Notes: generated from the letters alone by a model not told the origin. A DNA stretch of 64,000 bases from Lithospermum erythrorhizon (GCA_019722365.1 JADFUC010000162.1:1-64000), one strand, 5' to 3'. Positions 13,740 to 26,215 are shown, counted from the first letter of the stretch. Made by a program: numbers and translations.

Positions 13740-13904
13740 ATGGAGTCTTGTGTAAAGAGGTTTTTGAAGATTATCGTGAAGATAATCCGCCCGAAGGCTC
13801 GGGCTCCGCGCTGTTTGAGCGTGTCAACTTTTTGTAGCGGTGAGTGTAAGCTAAGTATGGATGGCGGAAGCTTCATGATGTCAAAATTGAAAATGGAAGG
13901 TTGA
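13740..13904 (+). CDS. Candidate small cationic peptide, 54 aa
   Basis: An ATG-started ORF of 54 codons ending in TGA, too short for most gene finders. The peptide starts MESCVKRFLKIIVKIIRPKA. Residues 4-19 form a strongly basic amphipathic segment (CVKRFLKIIVKIIRPK), followed by a serine/cysteine-rich middle (SVSTFCSGEC) and a polar end rich in Met, Lys and Gly. There is no classical signal peptide and no domain I recognise. Support comes from a TATA box at 13,636, a codon-like composition, and GC content above its AT-rich surroundings. It lies among the recurring palindromic motifs, so it could belong to a transposon. Function is unknown; secretion, membrane binding or a nucleic-acid partner are all possible. 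Confidence 0.45.
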   Translation: MESCVKRFLKIIVKIIRPKARAPRCLSVSTFCSGECKLSMDGGSFMMSKLKMEG

Positions 13905-14275
13905 GGATGGTGACAAAACACATCATGTTTACTGCGGATGGGTAGGCGTGTGAACGTGGAGCGATCATAACATAGAATGTGGTGACTTTGTAACTTTTAA
14001 GTTTCACCATGAGCAATTTGAAACGTAATGATTGCATCGTTTTTGTTAATGGTTGTATAGTGATAATTGTTGTGAGAAAAGGTCTATTGCCTCTTAAACA
14101 CCTATTTGAGCTATTAATAAATCGTTGACTTTAGAAATTTATTTAGTTCAATTAGATTTATCAATTTTCATTTTCATTGTCATAAACGGTACAACGTTAA
14201 AATTAAACGTTGGGACGTTTAGTGCAAGGAAAAAAGCATTCTGAGCATGGCGTTTAATACAAACGGTGCCACGTC

Positions 14276-17200
14276 GACGATACTCGGGCCTCCCAGACCA
14301 GCCAGGGCTGATGCTCGCTTTAGCAGTGGGGTTCGGCCCCGGTTCGTTAAGGGCGCGGGCCCGTTAAATATGTGACACGGGCGGTCGGTTTGGAATTCTT
14401 GAGTCACTTTAATTCATTAGAGGTCTAGATTTAATCAATGGCTCACCTGGGTCAAACACTGTCCACTCAGCCCAGTCCCTCTAACCAATCTACCCAGTAC
14501 CCAGCCACTCCAAATAAACTTTGTTTGTGCAGTATGGCCTATGGGCATCACTTTCTTGATCGAAATAATCCTTGTGTTTTTTCGTGATATATATAATTAA
14601 AAATTTAATTGTTATTCTATCTCAAAGCTTTATCAAAAAAACAAAAACGTTAATTCAATTAATTTTGAGAGTTTGTACGGATGTGTTTGATTTACTAAAA
14701 TTAGTTTTAGAGCCACTGCTTTACAGATTATAGGTCACTACTTTCACAATTCAATTTATGCATGCGAAAGTAGGGGTCAACAATTTGGATGGATGGCGTT
14801 GCTTGTTTGAAGTAGGAAAGTGTTGAAAAAAAGGGTTAAGTGGAGGGTCAATTACAATGACCCTAATTGATAAATTCATTCGTCCTTATATGAACAGTAA
14901 TATGAAGAATGAGGAAATTGTCTTGAAAGAACTACTAGCTTGGCCAATCTTTTTTTTTTCTGTTCTAACTAGCTTGGTCAATTAATATAATAGGATGAAA
15001 ATTGTAACGATATATAGATAACTAGAAATGCAATCCAAACAATACAGCTCAAAGGCTGTCGGCAGTGATAAAACTGGTTATGAGATTTCCTTAAGGGACA
15101 TTAGAACTTGAGCTAATAAATGCTCAATGTCTACTTTTACTAAATTCAATGAGGATTAGATAAGTATAAGTGAATACATTAAAGTGGTTTAAAAGGAGGC
15201 ACATCCGATGATTTTATGCGCCAAGGCTGGATAAGAACTGAGGCGCTAAAATGACGGTTTGATAGTTTGGCTATATGATTTTGTTTATATGGGCTTTATC
15301 TCTATTAATACTAAGGGTCAAATGACATATATTTATTAGACGATGGTTTATGATTAGGTTGGGACTTCTGTAAGTTGACTTTATATGTTATAGGATGTCA
15401 TGAGATTGAAATAACCATGATGCAATTTGATTTGATAATACTCTGTAAAAAAGTGCCAACAAACATCCAGTCGTTTGTGAACTTATGGCATACCAGGTCT
15501 AATATTTGTAGGACGTTCTTTGATTCTAAAATTTTGGTGATTCAGTGAAGGCACTTAGTTGTTGGACTATTAGGGAATTAGACTATAGTTTATCCTGGAT
15601 ATTGCACTTGTAGGTATAGCAAATCTATCATACTTGATTGAATAGCAAAACTTTCTTCAGAGATATCTTGGAGTCTGAATTGGGTTCTATCTATGCAATG
15701 CTTAGTTACCAGTTTTCATCGTGATGGAACTTCAGTGAGCATTGGACCACCATTCACTTCTGTATATGATTTACTAATTTACATACAAACTAAATAGATT
15801 GTTGATGTATTAAAGAGTTAATTATTAATTTGGTTTTAGTAAATGTAATCAAATCCTCTAATTTGCAGCAACAAATGTTATTTTTAAAAGAAATAGAAAG
15901 GTGCCACCTACGATTAGAGTACGTTAATTGCAAATTTAGTTTTAGTTTTTGTGGTCAAGTTGCACTAAGATTCATATAGATGGAAACATTAACAATTAAT
16001 GTTTTTGCGCGATTCTAATTTTTCAATTACACAATATTCAACACCCTCATTGAGCATTATGAAACGAGTTTTGCTTTCGTGTCTTAACTCTGATATAGTG
16101 CTAGCTTCGTGCAAATTTTGTCCATTAGATTGATCGTTAGAGTTTGTTGGAGTTGATGAGCGTGACCGTCATCGACCGGAGGTGGCCAAACTCTGCATTG
16201 ACATAAAATACCGTAAATATATAGAACCGTATCTTCATATGAGATACATATAACACTCACACATACAAATATACAAAATTTCTCGACGTTGAAATTATAT
16301 TTGTAATCATTTTATTTATAAATTGCATTCTAGGTACAATTTCCCATGCATGCATGTATTAAAAACTTTAAAATCATCGAAAAAAGTTAAGCGCCATAAA
16401 AGTATTAACATATTAGGCGCCACCACAAAAACCTTCTCCCCAAGGATTAAACATATATACCAAGTTAACCTATTAATTTTGTAAATTATGGCTAATTAAT
16501 AGTTTTAATGGATTATCTTTATTTTTGGTTTCACTCTTGAGGCCTTGTAATATTTTAGGTTTACCCCATAAACTATCTTCGAGGGGTGTCCCCATACTTT
16601 CCATATTTTTTAGGATGCCCCCTCGTCTGTTTTAGCGTTTAAAATTTATTTTTTAGTAAAAAACTTAAATGACTATTTTGTCACAACAACTACTGCTTTC
16701 AGTATAGAGCGCATTTAAAATATTTTACGTAATTATAATAAAACCACCATTTCTTCTTTGACTGTGGCCTCTTGCCCATACAGAACTTTAAATTAACCAC
16801 ACAAATTCTTCTTTGACCACCCTTCTCTCCCCACTCCCCAATTTCATGATATAAATTAATCTCTATTTTCTTGCCATAAAACATGACCTTGAATTCTTAA
16901 CTGTGGCATGGCCTGCCACTTACCCCCCAACACGGCTTTCATGAAATACCAATTTAACCTTTGACATCACAGCACCCTAAAACTGCACCCCACACGAACA
17001 TTCACTGACCCTAATTTGCTTTGGCGTTGTTGGTTGGTGAATTCGAATGAAAAATATGTTAGAGATGTGTCGAAAAAATTTATGATTAATGGATAAAAAT
17101 ATCAGATTGTGTGAAAAAAACATTATGGTGGTATTAATATTTGGGACAAAATAGTCATTTAAGTTTTTAGGTATGATTCAGTTGTGAAAAAAGCAGGGAT

Positions 17201-18100
17201 GAGGCGATGAAAAAAGATGAAAAGTCTGGCCTTTTTGAAAAGATAGAAAGTATAGAGGCGAGCACGAAAATTGCATAGTTGAGAGGGCAAATTGAAAATA
17301 AAAGCGTAATTAGGAGGCAAAAGCTAATTAGCCTTAAATTATTATCACAAACCAGAAGTGAAGTATGTAAAACGATGTGCGTGGTAGTAGGTAGAGACTT
17401 TTTGGTTAGTGGGGTTAGCATGAAATTTAAATTTGGATCATTTGGCTCTTTTGTTGAAGCATCCAGAATAAATCCTTTCTTTATTTGATCAGCAAAAACT
17501 GCACACGAGGAGGAAGACGTAAATGTAAAGAAACGAATATTAAAAGTTTTCTTTAAATTTAAGAGCAAAGGGTATGGAATCATCATAATGACCCAAAGTA
17601 TGTGTCACTATTATAAACCAATCCAAGCATTAACAAAAGTAGAACTTAGCTATTTCCCACTTAAGATAAGTTGTGTTGCTTCGTATTATTAGATGATATA
17701 GATGTGATACCAGATCATGGAATAGTAAAATATGAGATGTAGACAGGCAACAAGAAATCTCTACTTGACATTCAATATGAGGTAGCTCATTGTATATTAT
17801 CAATATCACAAATTTGTGAGTTCGAGTCATGCTACGAAGAGAAGTGATAATTTATCTCTTATTAATAATCTCCTAATTTCATGAATTGTTGATTGATCAT
17901 ATTGATTGCGAACGTCTCGTTTTTAACGATAATGTGAGACCTCAAATCTAAAGGAATTTCATGTTGAGCATTGAGTAGAGGCCAACAACGAAATCAATCA
18001 GAAACAGAACAATGAGTATGATGTGGATTTTGTGATCATAATTGAAAAAACTCAAATACTCAATAGCAAGCCCGCTCGCTCTCTACACGTTCCTCACGGT
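14276..18100. other. Non-coding spacer with short inverted-repeat pair
   Basis: No supported gene. A GC-rich patch lies at 14,270-14,390. An inverted pair sharing aacttaaatgactattttgt brackets about 480 bp: one arm at about 16,664-16,683 and its complement at about 17,144-17,166. Just upstream (16,555-16,630) is C-rich text of the type found at the ends of plant long-TIR elements. This is probably a decayed non-autonomous DNA transposon, but exact ends and a target duplication were not found. Confidence 0.4.
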
Positions 18101-18648
18101 TCTGGGAATAGGGCCCCACAGCCTTGAGCCCACATAGCCAAAAAAAAAATTTAATAAGAGAAGTCAAACCGTCAAAGTGTGTAAAAAAGTATGCAAAGTG
18201 AATTCAGCCAGTGACTACTGTACGTCTATTCAATTGTCATTACCTATTCAATCTCTATTAGTCTATTCTCTAATACTCATTAGGCCATTATCCAATTGTC
18301 AATTGAAACTCTATTATAATTATTGAATTTAAAATTGAATCCAATTGTTCAATTTCTCATCATTCATCAATTGAATATTTGATGTAAGTACATAATTAAA
18401 GTTATAATTTCTTTTTTCTTTCCTCAATTTGAATTTTTTATTTGTGGTATTTTCTTGATTTTATATTGAATTATGCATAATTATTATATATATTAAATTT
18501 TTATGAATACTAACGATAGTGCATTCATTTTTTTCTTACCAGGAGCAAGAATTAATTAGAAGTGTTCATTATTTGAAGAAAAAAAATTTCAGGTTGTTTC
18601 TATCCATAAATTCATAATCTAGCATTGTGTCATCATTAGCCTTTAGTT

Positions 18649-20230
18649 ATGTTGCCTAGAACTAGAAAATTTGAATCCAGATATGAAAAGCGTAAGAAAA
18701 AAAAGAGAATTGAAGAGCTATGAAATTTTCAAAAATGAGTTCTTGATAAGTTTTTTGTTAAAAAACCTCAAGTTTCTCCTACTAATGATGATAATATTGA
18801 TAATGATATGGTCAATGATGTTGATAATAGTGTAGTCAATGATGAACCTAACTTGAATGATGTTGATAATAGTGTTGTCAATGATGAGCCTAACTCGAAT
18901 GATGTTGATAATCCTATTGTCGATGATGAGCCTAACTCGAATGATGTTGATAATCCTATTGATATATATGATCCAAGAAACTGGGATTCATTAGATTCTA
19001 AGATGATTGATCTCTTAGAAATAAAGGATCTTAATAGAGATTTGGCTATTAAGGAAGGTTTCAAGGATAAACTTGGAAGACAGTTTTTATCTTCATGGTA
19101 TACTAGAATTTTATCTAATGGAGAAAAATGTGATAGAGAGTGGCTTGTGTATTCAAAAGAGCTTGATAAGGTGTTTTGTGTTTGTTGCAAACTATTTAAT
19201 AAAGCACTTCGAAAAGGTAAATTGCTTAATGAAGGTTTTGAGGATTGGTCTCATTTTAGCTCTAGAATAACAGAACATGAAATAAGTGGAACATTTGAAG
19301 AATATGGCTATTTAATATGAATTGTGTCGCTTAAGATTTAATCAGACTAAACAATTGATAAAATGGCTCAAAACAACTCGAAAGCGAGAAGCGGGCATCG
19401 GAAAAATATGTTAATAAGAATTATTTTAGTTGTGAAGTTTCTAGAAAAAGAATCTAGCATTTCGTGGTAGTAAATCTAGAAGTTATATCGTAGTAGTAAT
19501 GAGAATTTTTTGGGCTCGATCGAGATGTTAAAGAGTTTGACCTTGTCGCTGGAAGAGCATGTTAAGCACATTACAAACGATGAACTTCATTCTCATTATC
19601 TTGGACATAACACATTCAAATGAGTTAATACTTACCATCTCTCAAGATTAAATGTGATATCGTCAAGAAGATAAAAGAAGTCAAGTATTTCTCTGTGATT
19701 CTTGATTGCACTCCTGATTCTAATCGTAAATAGCAAATGAGTTTGATTTTAAGATATATGGATGTCTCTTCAAATAATGTTATTGTGGAAGAATCATATT
19801 TATCTTTTTGGAACGTGAATGATACAACCGGGCAAGAATTATTTGATACTTTATTGAAAGAATTGGAGGCTTTAGGCCTTGACTTAGACAATGTAAGAGG
19901 CCAAGGTTATGATAACATATCAAACATGAAAGGAAAACATCAAGATGTGCAAAAAACACTTTTAGATAAAAATCCTAGAGCATTTTATACTCCTTGAGGT
20001 TGTCATAGCCTAAATTGCTTTGTGTGATATGGCCAACACTTGCAAGAAGCTGCTAAAGATTTTTTGGAGTTATACAACGTATGTACACAATTTTTTCAAA
20101 TTCTACTAAGGACGGAGTATTTTGAAAGCATGATATGAAAGGATTGACTCTTAAGTCATCACACTGCTGGGAGAGTCATCATAGTGTTTAAGCTTATAGG
20201 ATTTCAAAACTTTAAATGAACGTTGATCCA
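18649..20230 (+). pseudogene. hAT transposase pseudogene (TTF zinc finger/DUF4371)
   Basis: The reading frame starts MLPRTRKFESRYEKRKKKKR and is broken by stops. It continues as an acidic spacer (18,808-18,960) made of four 14-residue repeats of the NDVDNSVVNDEPN type. The TTF-type zinc-finger region follows, with IYDPRNWDSLDSKM, REWLVYSKELDKVFCVCCKLF and FEDWSHFSSRITEHE, and ends at a stop at 19,320. The next 0.4 kb holds frameshifted pieces of the catalytic region. A clean stretch at 19,737-19,997 has MSLILRYMDVSSNN, VRGQGYDNISNMKGKH and AFYTP, the conserved DUF4371 core. The remainder to about 20,230 is scrambled. This family is the domesticated-looking TTF/hAT group common in plants. Frameshifts and stops make it non-functional. 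Terminal inverted repeats were not located with confidence. Confidence 0.8.
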
Positions 20231-20395
20231 TTTTTTTCCCCAAAGACGAAATTGTGAGAAAAAATATTTTGATGAGTGCTAAATTTACTTTCATCACCAT
20301 TATCGGACGAATCATTCTAAATTTGTGTAAAAAACTAACACTCCTTCGAAAATTTTTTAATTAATATTTTTATTTTTTGAAGTGGATATTTTGAC

Positions 20396-20508
20396 AATTT
20401 AATGTCTTCCGACTAAATATATTACTTTAATAATTTAATATCTTCTCGACTAAATATATTACTTTAATAATTTAATGCCCCTTCCGACTAAATATATATC
20501 GATTTAAT
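20396..20508. repeat. Three tandem copies of a ~41-bp unit
   Basis: The phrase aatttaatgtcttccgacta followed by aatatattacttt occurs three times in a row with small changes. It ends where the second copy of repeat family A begins. Confidence 0.65.
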
Positions 20509-20625
20509 TAATCATTAATATAAGTATCGAATTATTTTCTTTTATGTCGGCTAAATTGGTATGATTTAAAAATATAATTTTACTAAGTGATCTCAATATA
20601 TAAAATTCATATCTGTATGGAATTA

Positions 20626-20693
<68 letters not shown>

Positions 20694-20752
20694 ACCAAGT
20701 ACGTGATTATTTAACTAATACATATTATAATAATAATAGTTCCTACATAATA
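20509..20752. repeat. Repeat family A, copy 2, left part with (AAT)n
   Basis: Matches 3,885 onward, including the ggtatgatttaaaa landmark and a TAA-type microsatellite, here about 20,625-20,692. It stops abruptly at the long-TIR element. The remainder resumes at 22,237. Confidence 0.6.
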
Positions 20753-22236
20753 AAAAATAGGCTTAAATTCTTCCAAATTTCTAAACTACATGTACGGCCG
20801 GGCTTGCTCCTCGAACTTTCAAAATCGGCCGGGCTTGCCCTCGAACTACCCGAATCGACTATTTTGGGATTCCGTCTAATCTTGACATTAAAATTGATAT
20901 ATTTTAAGTTTTAATGTAGGGGTAAAATAGGAATTGTACATATGTTAGACTTTGCGGTCAATTCTTAATAAATAAAATATATTTGAGCCTTTGTTATAAA
21001 TAACATAAAGTCATTATAAATTAATAGATCAAAATTAACCCCTACTCCCCAGCCCAGGCCCACACCCCCCAATTCGATTACCCCACCCCACCCGAATCTC
21101 TACCCACACACATCATCACCGTTGCCATCACTCTGAAACCATCACCACCACCACCTGGACAATACTAAATGCATACTTTAATCAAATTGTGAGATTTCAT
21201 ATCAAGAAAAGACAATTTAAAAATCTGGTAAAGTAAATTGAATATTAGATGTTAAATTGGGTAAAGTAAATTGAAAATTCTCTCTAGCTAATGTGGTTGG
21301 TAGGTGACATTTGGGGAAGAAAAACTTGAAGAGGCTTTTTTGCTAGCTTATCCATTAGTGATGATGATGATATATACTCTCTTCCAGCTTTTTTAGTTAT
21401 CGCTTAAATTAAGCCGCATACTCGACATTTCAAGAAAAAAAAGTAGCTAAAAAGTGTATCAAACGTAGGAATGACAATCAATCAAACAATATCATCGCAT
21501 TTATTATTAATTTATGATAAAAGAATAAAAAGATATCAAAATGTAAAACGTTATTTATTACGCTAAACGACAACTAAAAAAAATTATTTGGCTAGAACAA
21601 CAACTAGAAAACATGGAGGGAGTATCTTGCATTTCAAGAATTAAAGGGTTGAGCTATATAAATATCCACATGAAACAGTTATCAATAATACAAGTCCTTT
21701 CCTGCTTATATCAGTCCCCAAAGTTTACGGCAATCTCATCATTAGTTTGTTTAAACCTCATTTCTCGTGAACACAATAGAAAATTGATGAATGATGATGA
21801 TATAATAAAGAATAAAGGTTGATGATGATAAAGTTTCTGAACCTGTTTAAAAAGGAACAATTTTAATTGTATAATTCTGTTGTTGCTGCTTAAGCTTAAA
21901 GTAGAGGGTGATGAAGCGGTGGGGAGCTGAGGATGGGGGTGGGAAAGTTGAGACCTTGAAGAAGCTTTTAATGGCGGGGGGAACGTTAAGGGAGGGGTTT
22001 AATTTTGATTTACTTTTTTATTATTTAAAATATGTCAAAGTATTTTTGTATTTAAAAATTGATCTTAAAATCGAATATATATACAATTCCTATTTTACCC
22101 TTCATTAAAACTTAAAATTTGTCAATTTTAACGTTAAAAGTGGACGGAATCCCCAAAACTGACCGATTTTGAAAGTTCAGAAGACAAATTGACCGTATCA
22201 TTTTAGTTTAAAAAGTGCGGTTAATTTAAGTTTTCC
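20753..22236. mobile_element. Non-autonomous DNA transposon with ~300-bp TIRs
   Basis: The first and last roughly 300 bases are degenerate inverted repeats of each other. Paired landmarks are ggcttaaatt with its complement near the right end, gaactttcaaaatcgg, gattccgtc, and taaaataggaattgta. Long TIRs without a transposase gene suggest a Mutator-type or similar non-autonomous element. Target duplication cannot be read because both flanks are TAA repeats. It interrupts repeat family A. The interior holds C-rich sequence (21,035-21,165), a Stowaway MITE and no supported ORF. Confidence 0.65.
21377..21622. mobile_element. Stowaway-like MITE nested in long-TIR element
   Basis: A 246-bp segment with TA on both sides (21,375-21,376 and 21,623-21,624). 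It starts CTCTCTTCCAGCTTTTTTAG and ends as the complement of CTCCCTCCATGTTTTCTAG. Length, ends and TA target agree with Stowaway. Confidence 0.65.
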
Positions 22237-22560
22237 AAATAATAATAATAATAATAATAATTCTACACAAAACATATGATTATTTAACTAACACTAATTA
22301 TAATTATAATAATAATAACAATAGGTGTACATAAAATATATTATTATTTAATAGTGGTTAATTTTTATTAAAATTCATGAGTTATCAATTAAGATGTGAA
22401 ATTATTAATTGAAAAGATAATATTTTCGCTTAATTTTTAAATCTTCGATTGAAATTATGGTAATTAAGAATTAATAACGCGAAAAATAAAAAAATACATC
22501 TCTTATTCACACTTTTATATATGTTTAGTAATAATTAGTGATCAGTGATATACAATAAAT
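22237..22560. repeat. Repeat family A, copy 2, right part
   Basis: Continues the family A match after the insertion: TAA tract, ttctacacaaaacatatgat, further TAA tracts, and the ttcacacttttatata landmark near the end, in the same order as 4,060-4,435. Confidence 0.6.
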
Positions 22561-24514
22561 TATCAGTGATATCTTCTTTCGGTTATACCATTTACAACTT
22601 AAACATTATATACAATAAATTATCTCTCTATGGTAGGATATATTGGTCTCATATAGTAGATGTCAATAATAGAGTATCTTATAAGAATAAGTCACAAATT
22701 TATTAAATACAGAGTATAAAACAAATTATCACCCAATTGATAATGGGATAACCTAATGATTAATTTTTAAAACATTAGAACTACAAGCAGAGTCTGTATG
22801 TGAATTTAACCAATCAGGATATCAACTTTACTTATAAATAAACGATCACTAATCCACTTATTATACCGATGACTTAACCGATAGCTTAATAATCTGGTAG
22901 TTGAAATTTTTAATAGGAGATTTCGACTTTTCGGGTTTAACTTTTACTGAAGGATTATTATTTCACTAACACCGGCAAGCTATGGCGCCTAGCCGCCCAC
23001 TAATTCTGATGTACGAAAGATGATGGCATGTTGGAGATTCCGTGGCCATAATATATTGATAAAAGATTATCTAAATTTTTCAATAATGACTTTAAAAAAA
23101 TTGATATGGACATAAGATGTTTGATTTAGTAATAAAAAATATTCATTTTTTTATATAATTGTGCATCATCATGACGACTCTTGTTCACTTGATTTATCTT
23201 GATCTTTGCGTCTTAATAATGTACCCAATCTATTGTTGTACTATAATTATATACGTTGATACGTCTAACATAGCCTGCATCTGGGCCTATCACCAATATA
23301 AGTGTTATCCGAGATGGCCGACAGGCCCAGAATACCCCATACACACACAAGATAGTCAGTAACCTCAAGAATACCGAGATACGACTGATTCAAGAACAAT
23401 TACTTATCACGCTGCGAATCGAACCTACGCTGACAAGACAAGACACGAAGCGACACGACAAGCCCGCTTAAATATGCCTTGTGACTGTACTATAATTATA
23501 TATATATATATATACTCGTGGATTACGGATGGTCCTATGATGGATACTGGAATGCAGTTAGAATCATGATTGCAGTGAAAGCTTGAAAGGATCACAATCT
23601 AGATGAGTTATTATTGCCCACTTATAATTAATGAGTGTAGGTCATTTAAAGAAAATTAAACTGAAGTTCCCTGAACACATTCAGTATAATAATAAGTGGC
23701 AAAGCACTGGGATGAGACATTCGACATCGCTAATTCAATTCATTTTGTATCTTGTTGATTCTTTTTCTTGCTACTCAGTTGTTTACTATTTACACATATC
23801 TCGATTTACAACCCACCTCGCCTCGCCATCTTGATGTAAGTGTGGAAACCACCCCATTCACAAAAAAAAAATTAAAAGTGAAGTAGCACAATAAAAATAA
23901 ATGAAAATAGTTGTCATACTTGGATTTCTATTTTGGTTTACCAGCCTCTTATATTTACTGATAATTTTTGTTAATTTTTTATAGATATATATACAAAATT
24001 TCCGCTTTAGAATCTTTTAAATCTCTACATACCTCATAAATTCATTGGGGATCAATCTTTATATTCTCATTTATTATTAACTTAAATCTTCACTACTGGC
24101 TTGTTTTTTGCCGATTTGTTTTACCCACCAATACGTTAAACTAGATAGGCATGTAAGCGAGCCAAAGACGAGTGCTCCACATTGGTTGATAGTATATATT
24201 GAATCCAATTTTAGATTTGAACTTGCCCCATTTTGAATCAAATGCTTGAATCAAAACTATATATATTATATTAATGTGTTTAATTAATAGTAATGTTTAT
24301 TATATATACACATACAACATCAAATTTGGAGTCGAGTGTTTCCTATTTTTTTCAATAAGACCGAGTTGAACTGAGTTTACAATAAGACCGAGTTAAATGA
24401 AATCTTATTTTCTGCTACTTGACGGAATCAATCACATATAAGTTAGAGTTGAAGAATATAGGGTGATAAATGTGGGTAGTATCCGTAGTAACTAGTAAAG
24501 GAAGTGAAGTGATG
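22561..24514. other. Spacer, nothing recognised
   Basis: Non-coding sequence with a short (AT)n at about 23,498-23,513. The ORFs present are short and domain-free. Confidence 0.4.
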
Positions 24515-24680
24515 CTCCGGGGCACAACTCAACTGGTAAAGGAGCGAAAGTGTTAAATGTCAACATCATATCCTCTTCATGCAGAGTGGGTTCGAAATAG
24601 TAATGCTGTGTTTCAGAATCTCAGACAAATGGTTTAAATGAAGCCTCACCCCCGAATTCATTGAAAGACATCTCGCGATT
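24515..24680 (+). mobile_element. tRNA-derived SINE
   Basis: The 5' part has tRNA promoter-like elements: an A-box-like caactcaactggtaaagg at about 24,526-24,543 and a B-box-like gagtgggttcgaaat at about 24,585-24,599, spaced as in a tRNA. No full cloverleaf can be drawn, as expected for a plant SINE head. The 3' limit is approximate and no target duplication was identified. Confidence 0.5.
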
Positions 24681-25422
24681 CACATCCTTATTAATTTCAC
24701 CAGAATCTCGTGATTTTCAAAAAGAAGATAGCCAGAATCTGCCACACTTTTAATAGCCAAGTTGACAAAGACGGAGTAAAATCATGAAATTACAAATATG
24801 TTCCATTTTTTTCATATGGAAAAATTAAGGCTATTTCTTGGAACACTGCAGCCAATCTACGCGGCATTCCACTTAAAATGTCCAAAATACCCAAATATTG
24901 CTGAAGTTATACACTACTTCTATTGAAGGCCCACGGACAACTACTTGGAATTTGGAAACATCCAAGACTAGTTTGTCCTTTTCCACTATAGTTATTACTC
25001 CACAAATTCAATTTAGTTGAAGACTTATGTTCATATCAATCTTTTTTTGATTATCAAATATAAATTTGATATATTTTAAAAAAATCCTAATTCATTTTAA
25101 ATTCTTTTTATAACAAAACCAAAATATAATTTATGATTAAAATTTTATACGTGAAAACTCAAATGCCAATTAAATTGAATTCAATATTTTATTTCTTATT
25201 ATTAAATAGTAAATATGTGATTAATGATTTTGTAATTTATATAAAAAGATTATACTTACTCCATCACTATTTATAAAGAAATTTAGTTATAAACAAAGTT
25301 TATGAAAATTCAATTTTGTCTCTACATCTCAATTTTTCATCCATCAAAATATATTTATTTTAGTCAAAACAATAATTAATATTGAGATTCCTAAAAACTT
25401 CTTTAGAATAAAATGAATGGAG

Positions 25423-25483
<61 letters not shown>

Positions 25484-26084
25484 AATTCAGATTTATACTC
25501 CGTATTATGCATATATTGAAATCGTTATTAAAATAGGACATGTTTAGAATGTACAAATTAGAGTATAAGCGGAAAACATAAATGTAAATACTAAACAAGT
25601 TTTTTTCCCCTCTTCCTTCTTCCTAAATTCTAAGAGCATGTACATCAAGCGAATTTTTTAAAATGTACTCTAAATCACTATTTGTTTAGGGATTACTTTT
25701 TATGTATGTTTCTTAAAGAATTCTATTATTCACTTCACTATTGAAAAAAAGTAATAGTTAGGATACAAAGAGTGACAATAATAATTTTATGTGGAATAAA
25801 CTTATTTTATAGATAATTTATTTTAGGGAACCGAAAAATATAAATTTTCTCATTTTTAAGGCTTCCAATTCCTATTTTAACTTTTTAAAGTGAGCTAATG
25901 TATATGAACACTTTGATTTTAGATAAATTTTATCTCCCTTTTTGTGTCTTTTATGTGTCTCGCTTAATAAATTATACCTCGCCTATTACGACATCATAGA
26001 TAATTTTTACATTTGTCTTTGGAAAATAAATTTCATAATATTATTTTATTTTATATTTGAACATATATTTTAAAGTTAAGTTCC
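24681..26084. other. AT-rich spacer with (AT)n
   Basis: Contains a degenerate MITE (25,259-25,424) followed directly by an (AT)n tract of about 57 bases (25,424-25,480). The tyrosine/isoleucine-rich ORF there is translated microsatellite. No gene. Confidence 0.45.
25259..25424. mobile_element. Degenerate Stowaway-like MITE
   Basis: Begins ttactccatcactatttata and ends as the complement of tattcctccattcattttat. Both ends carry the CTCCAT core of this MITE group. Target duplication is unclear because the right end runs into (AT)n. Confidence 0.35.
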
Positions 26085-26215
26085 ACTCGAGCAACACTAT
26101 ACACACACCCAAATAGTATTTTTTTAGAAGTGAAATGACATCTTGCCCCTAAATATAACTTTCTCAATTAATACACTTAAAAATAGGGTGTCAAAATAGT
26201 AATTTCACCTCAAAT
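26085..26215. mobile_element. Short MITE at the SCL13-like promoter
   Basis: It carries cacacccaaatagtattttt, a middle block with cccctaaatataactttctc, and an end reading gtcaaaatagtaatttcacc. The same order of blocks appears at 36,540-36,655 upstream of the thymidine kinase and, in reverse orientation, in each satellite unit (for example 37,420-37,580). It ends about 65 bp before the likely GRAS leader, so it forms part of the proximal promoter. Confidence 0.5.

Larger units (their letters stand above)
10540..14275. repeat. Dispersed near-palindromic motif cluster
   Basis: A motif approximating ACGTTTAATTTAAGCGTGG, often followed by YxACGTT, recurs in forms that read alike on both strands. 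Examples start near 10,540, 10,612, 10,683, 10,750, 10,819, 13,393, 14,191 and 14,249, with a possible outlier at 8,811. Arrays of short inverted motifs of this kind occur in the subterminal regions of CACTA and hAT elements, where transposase binds. No transposase or terminal repeats were found here, so that interpretation is inference. Confidence 0.45.

Noticed and set aside
25344..25598. Long Tyr/Ile-repeat ORF, also similar ones at 20,504-20,698 and 62,783-62,980
   Set aside because: They are translated AT or TAA microsatellites, not genes.
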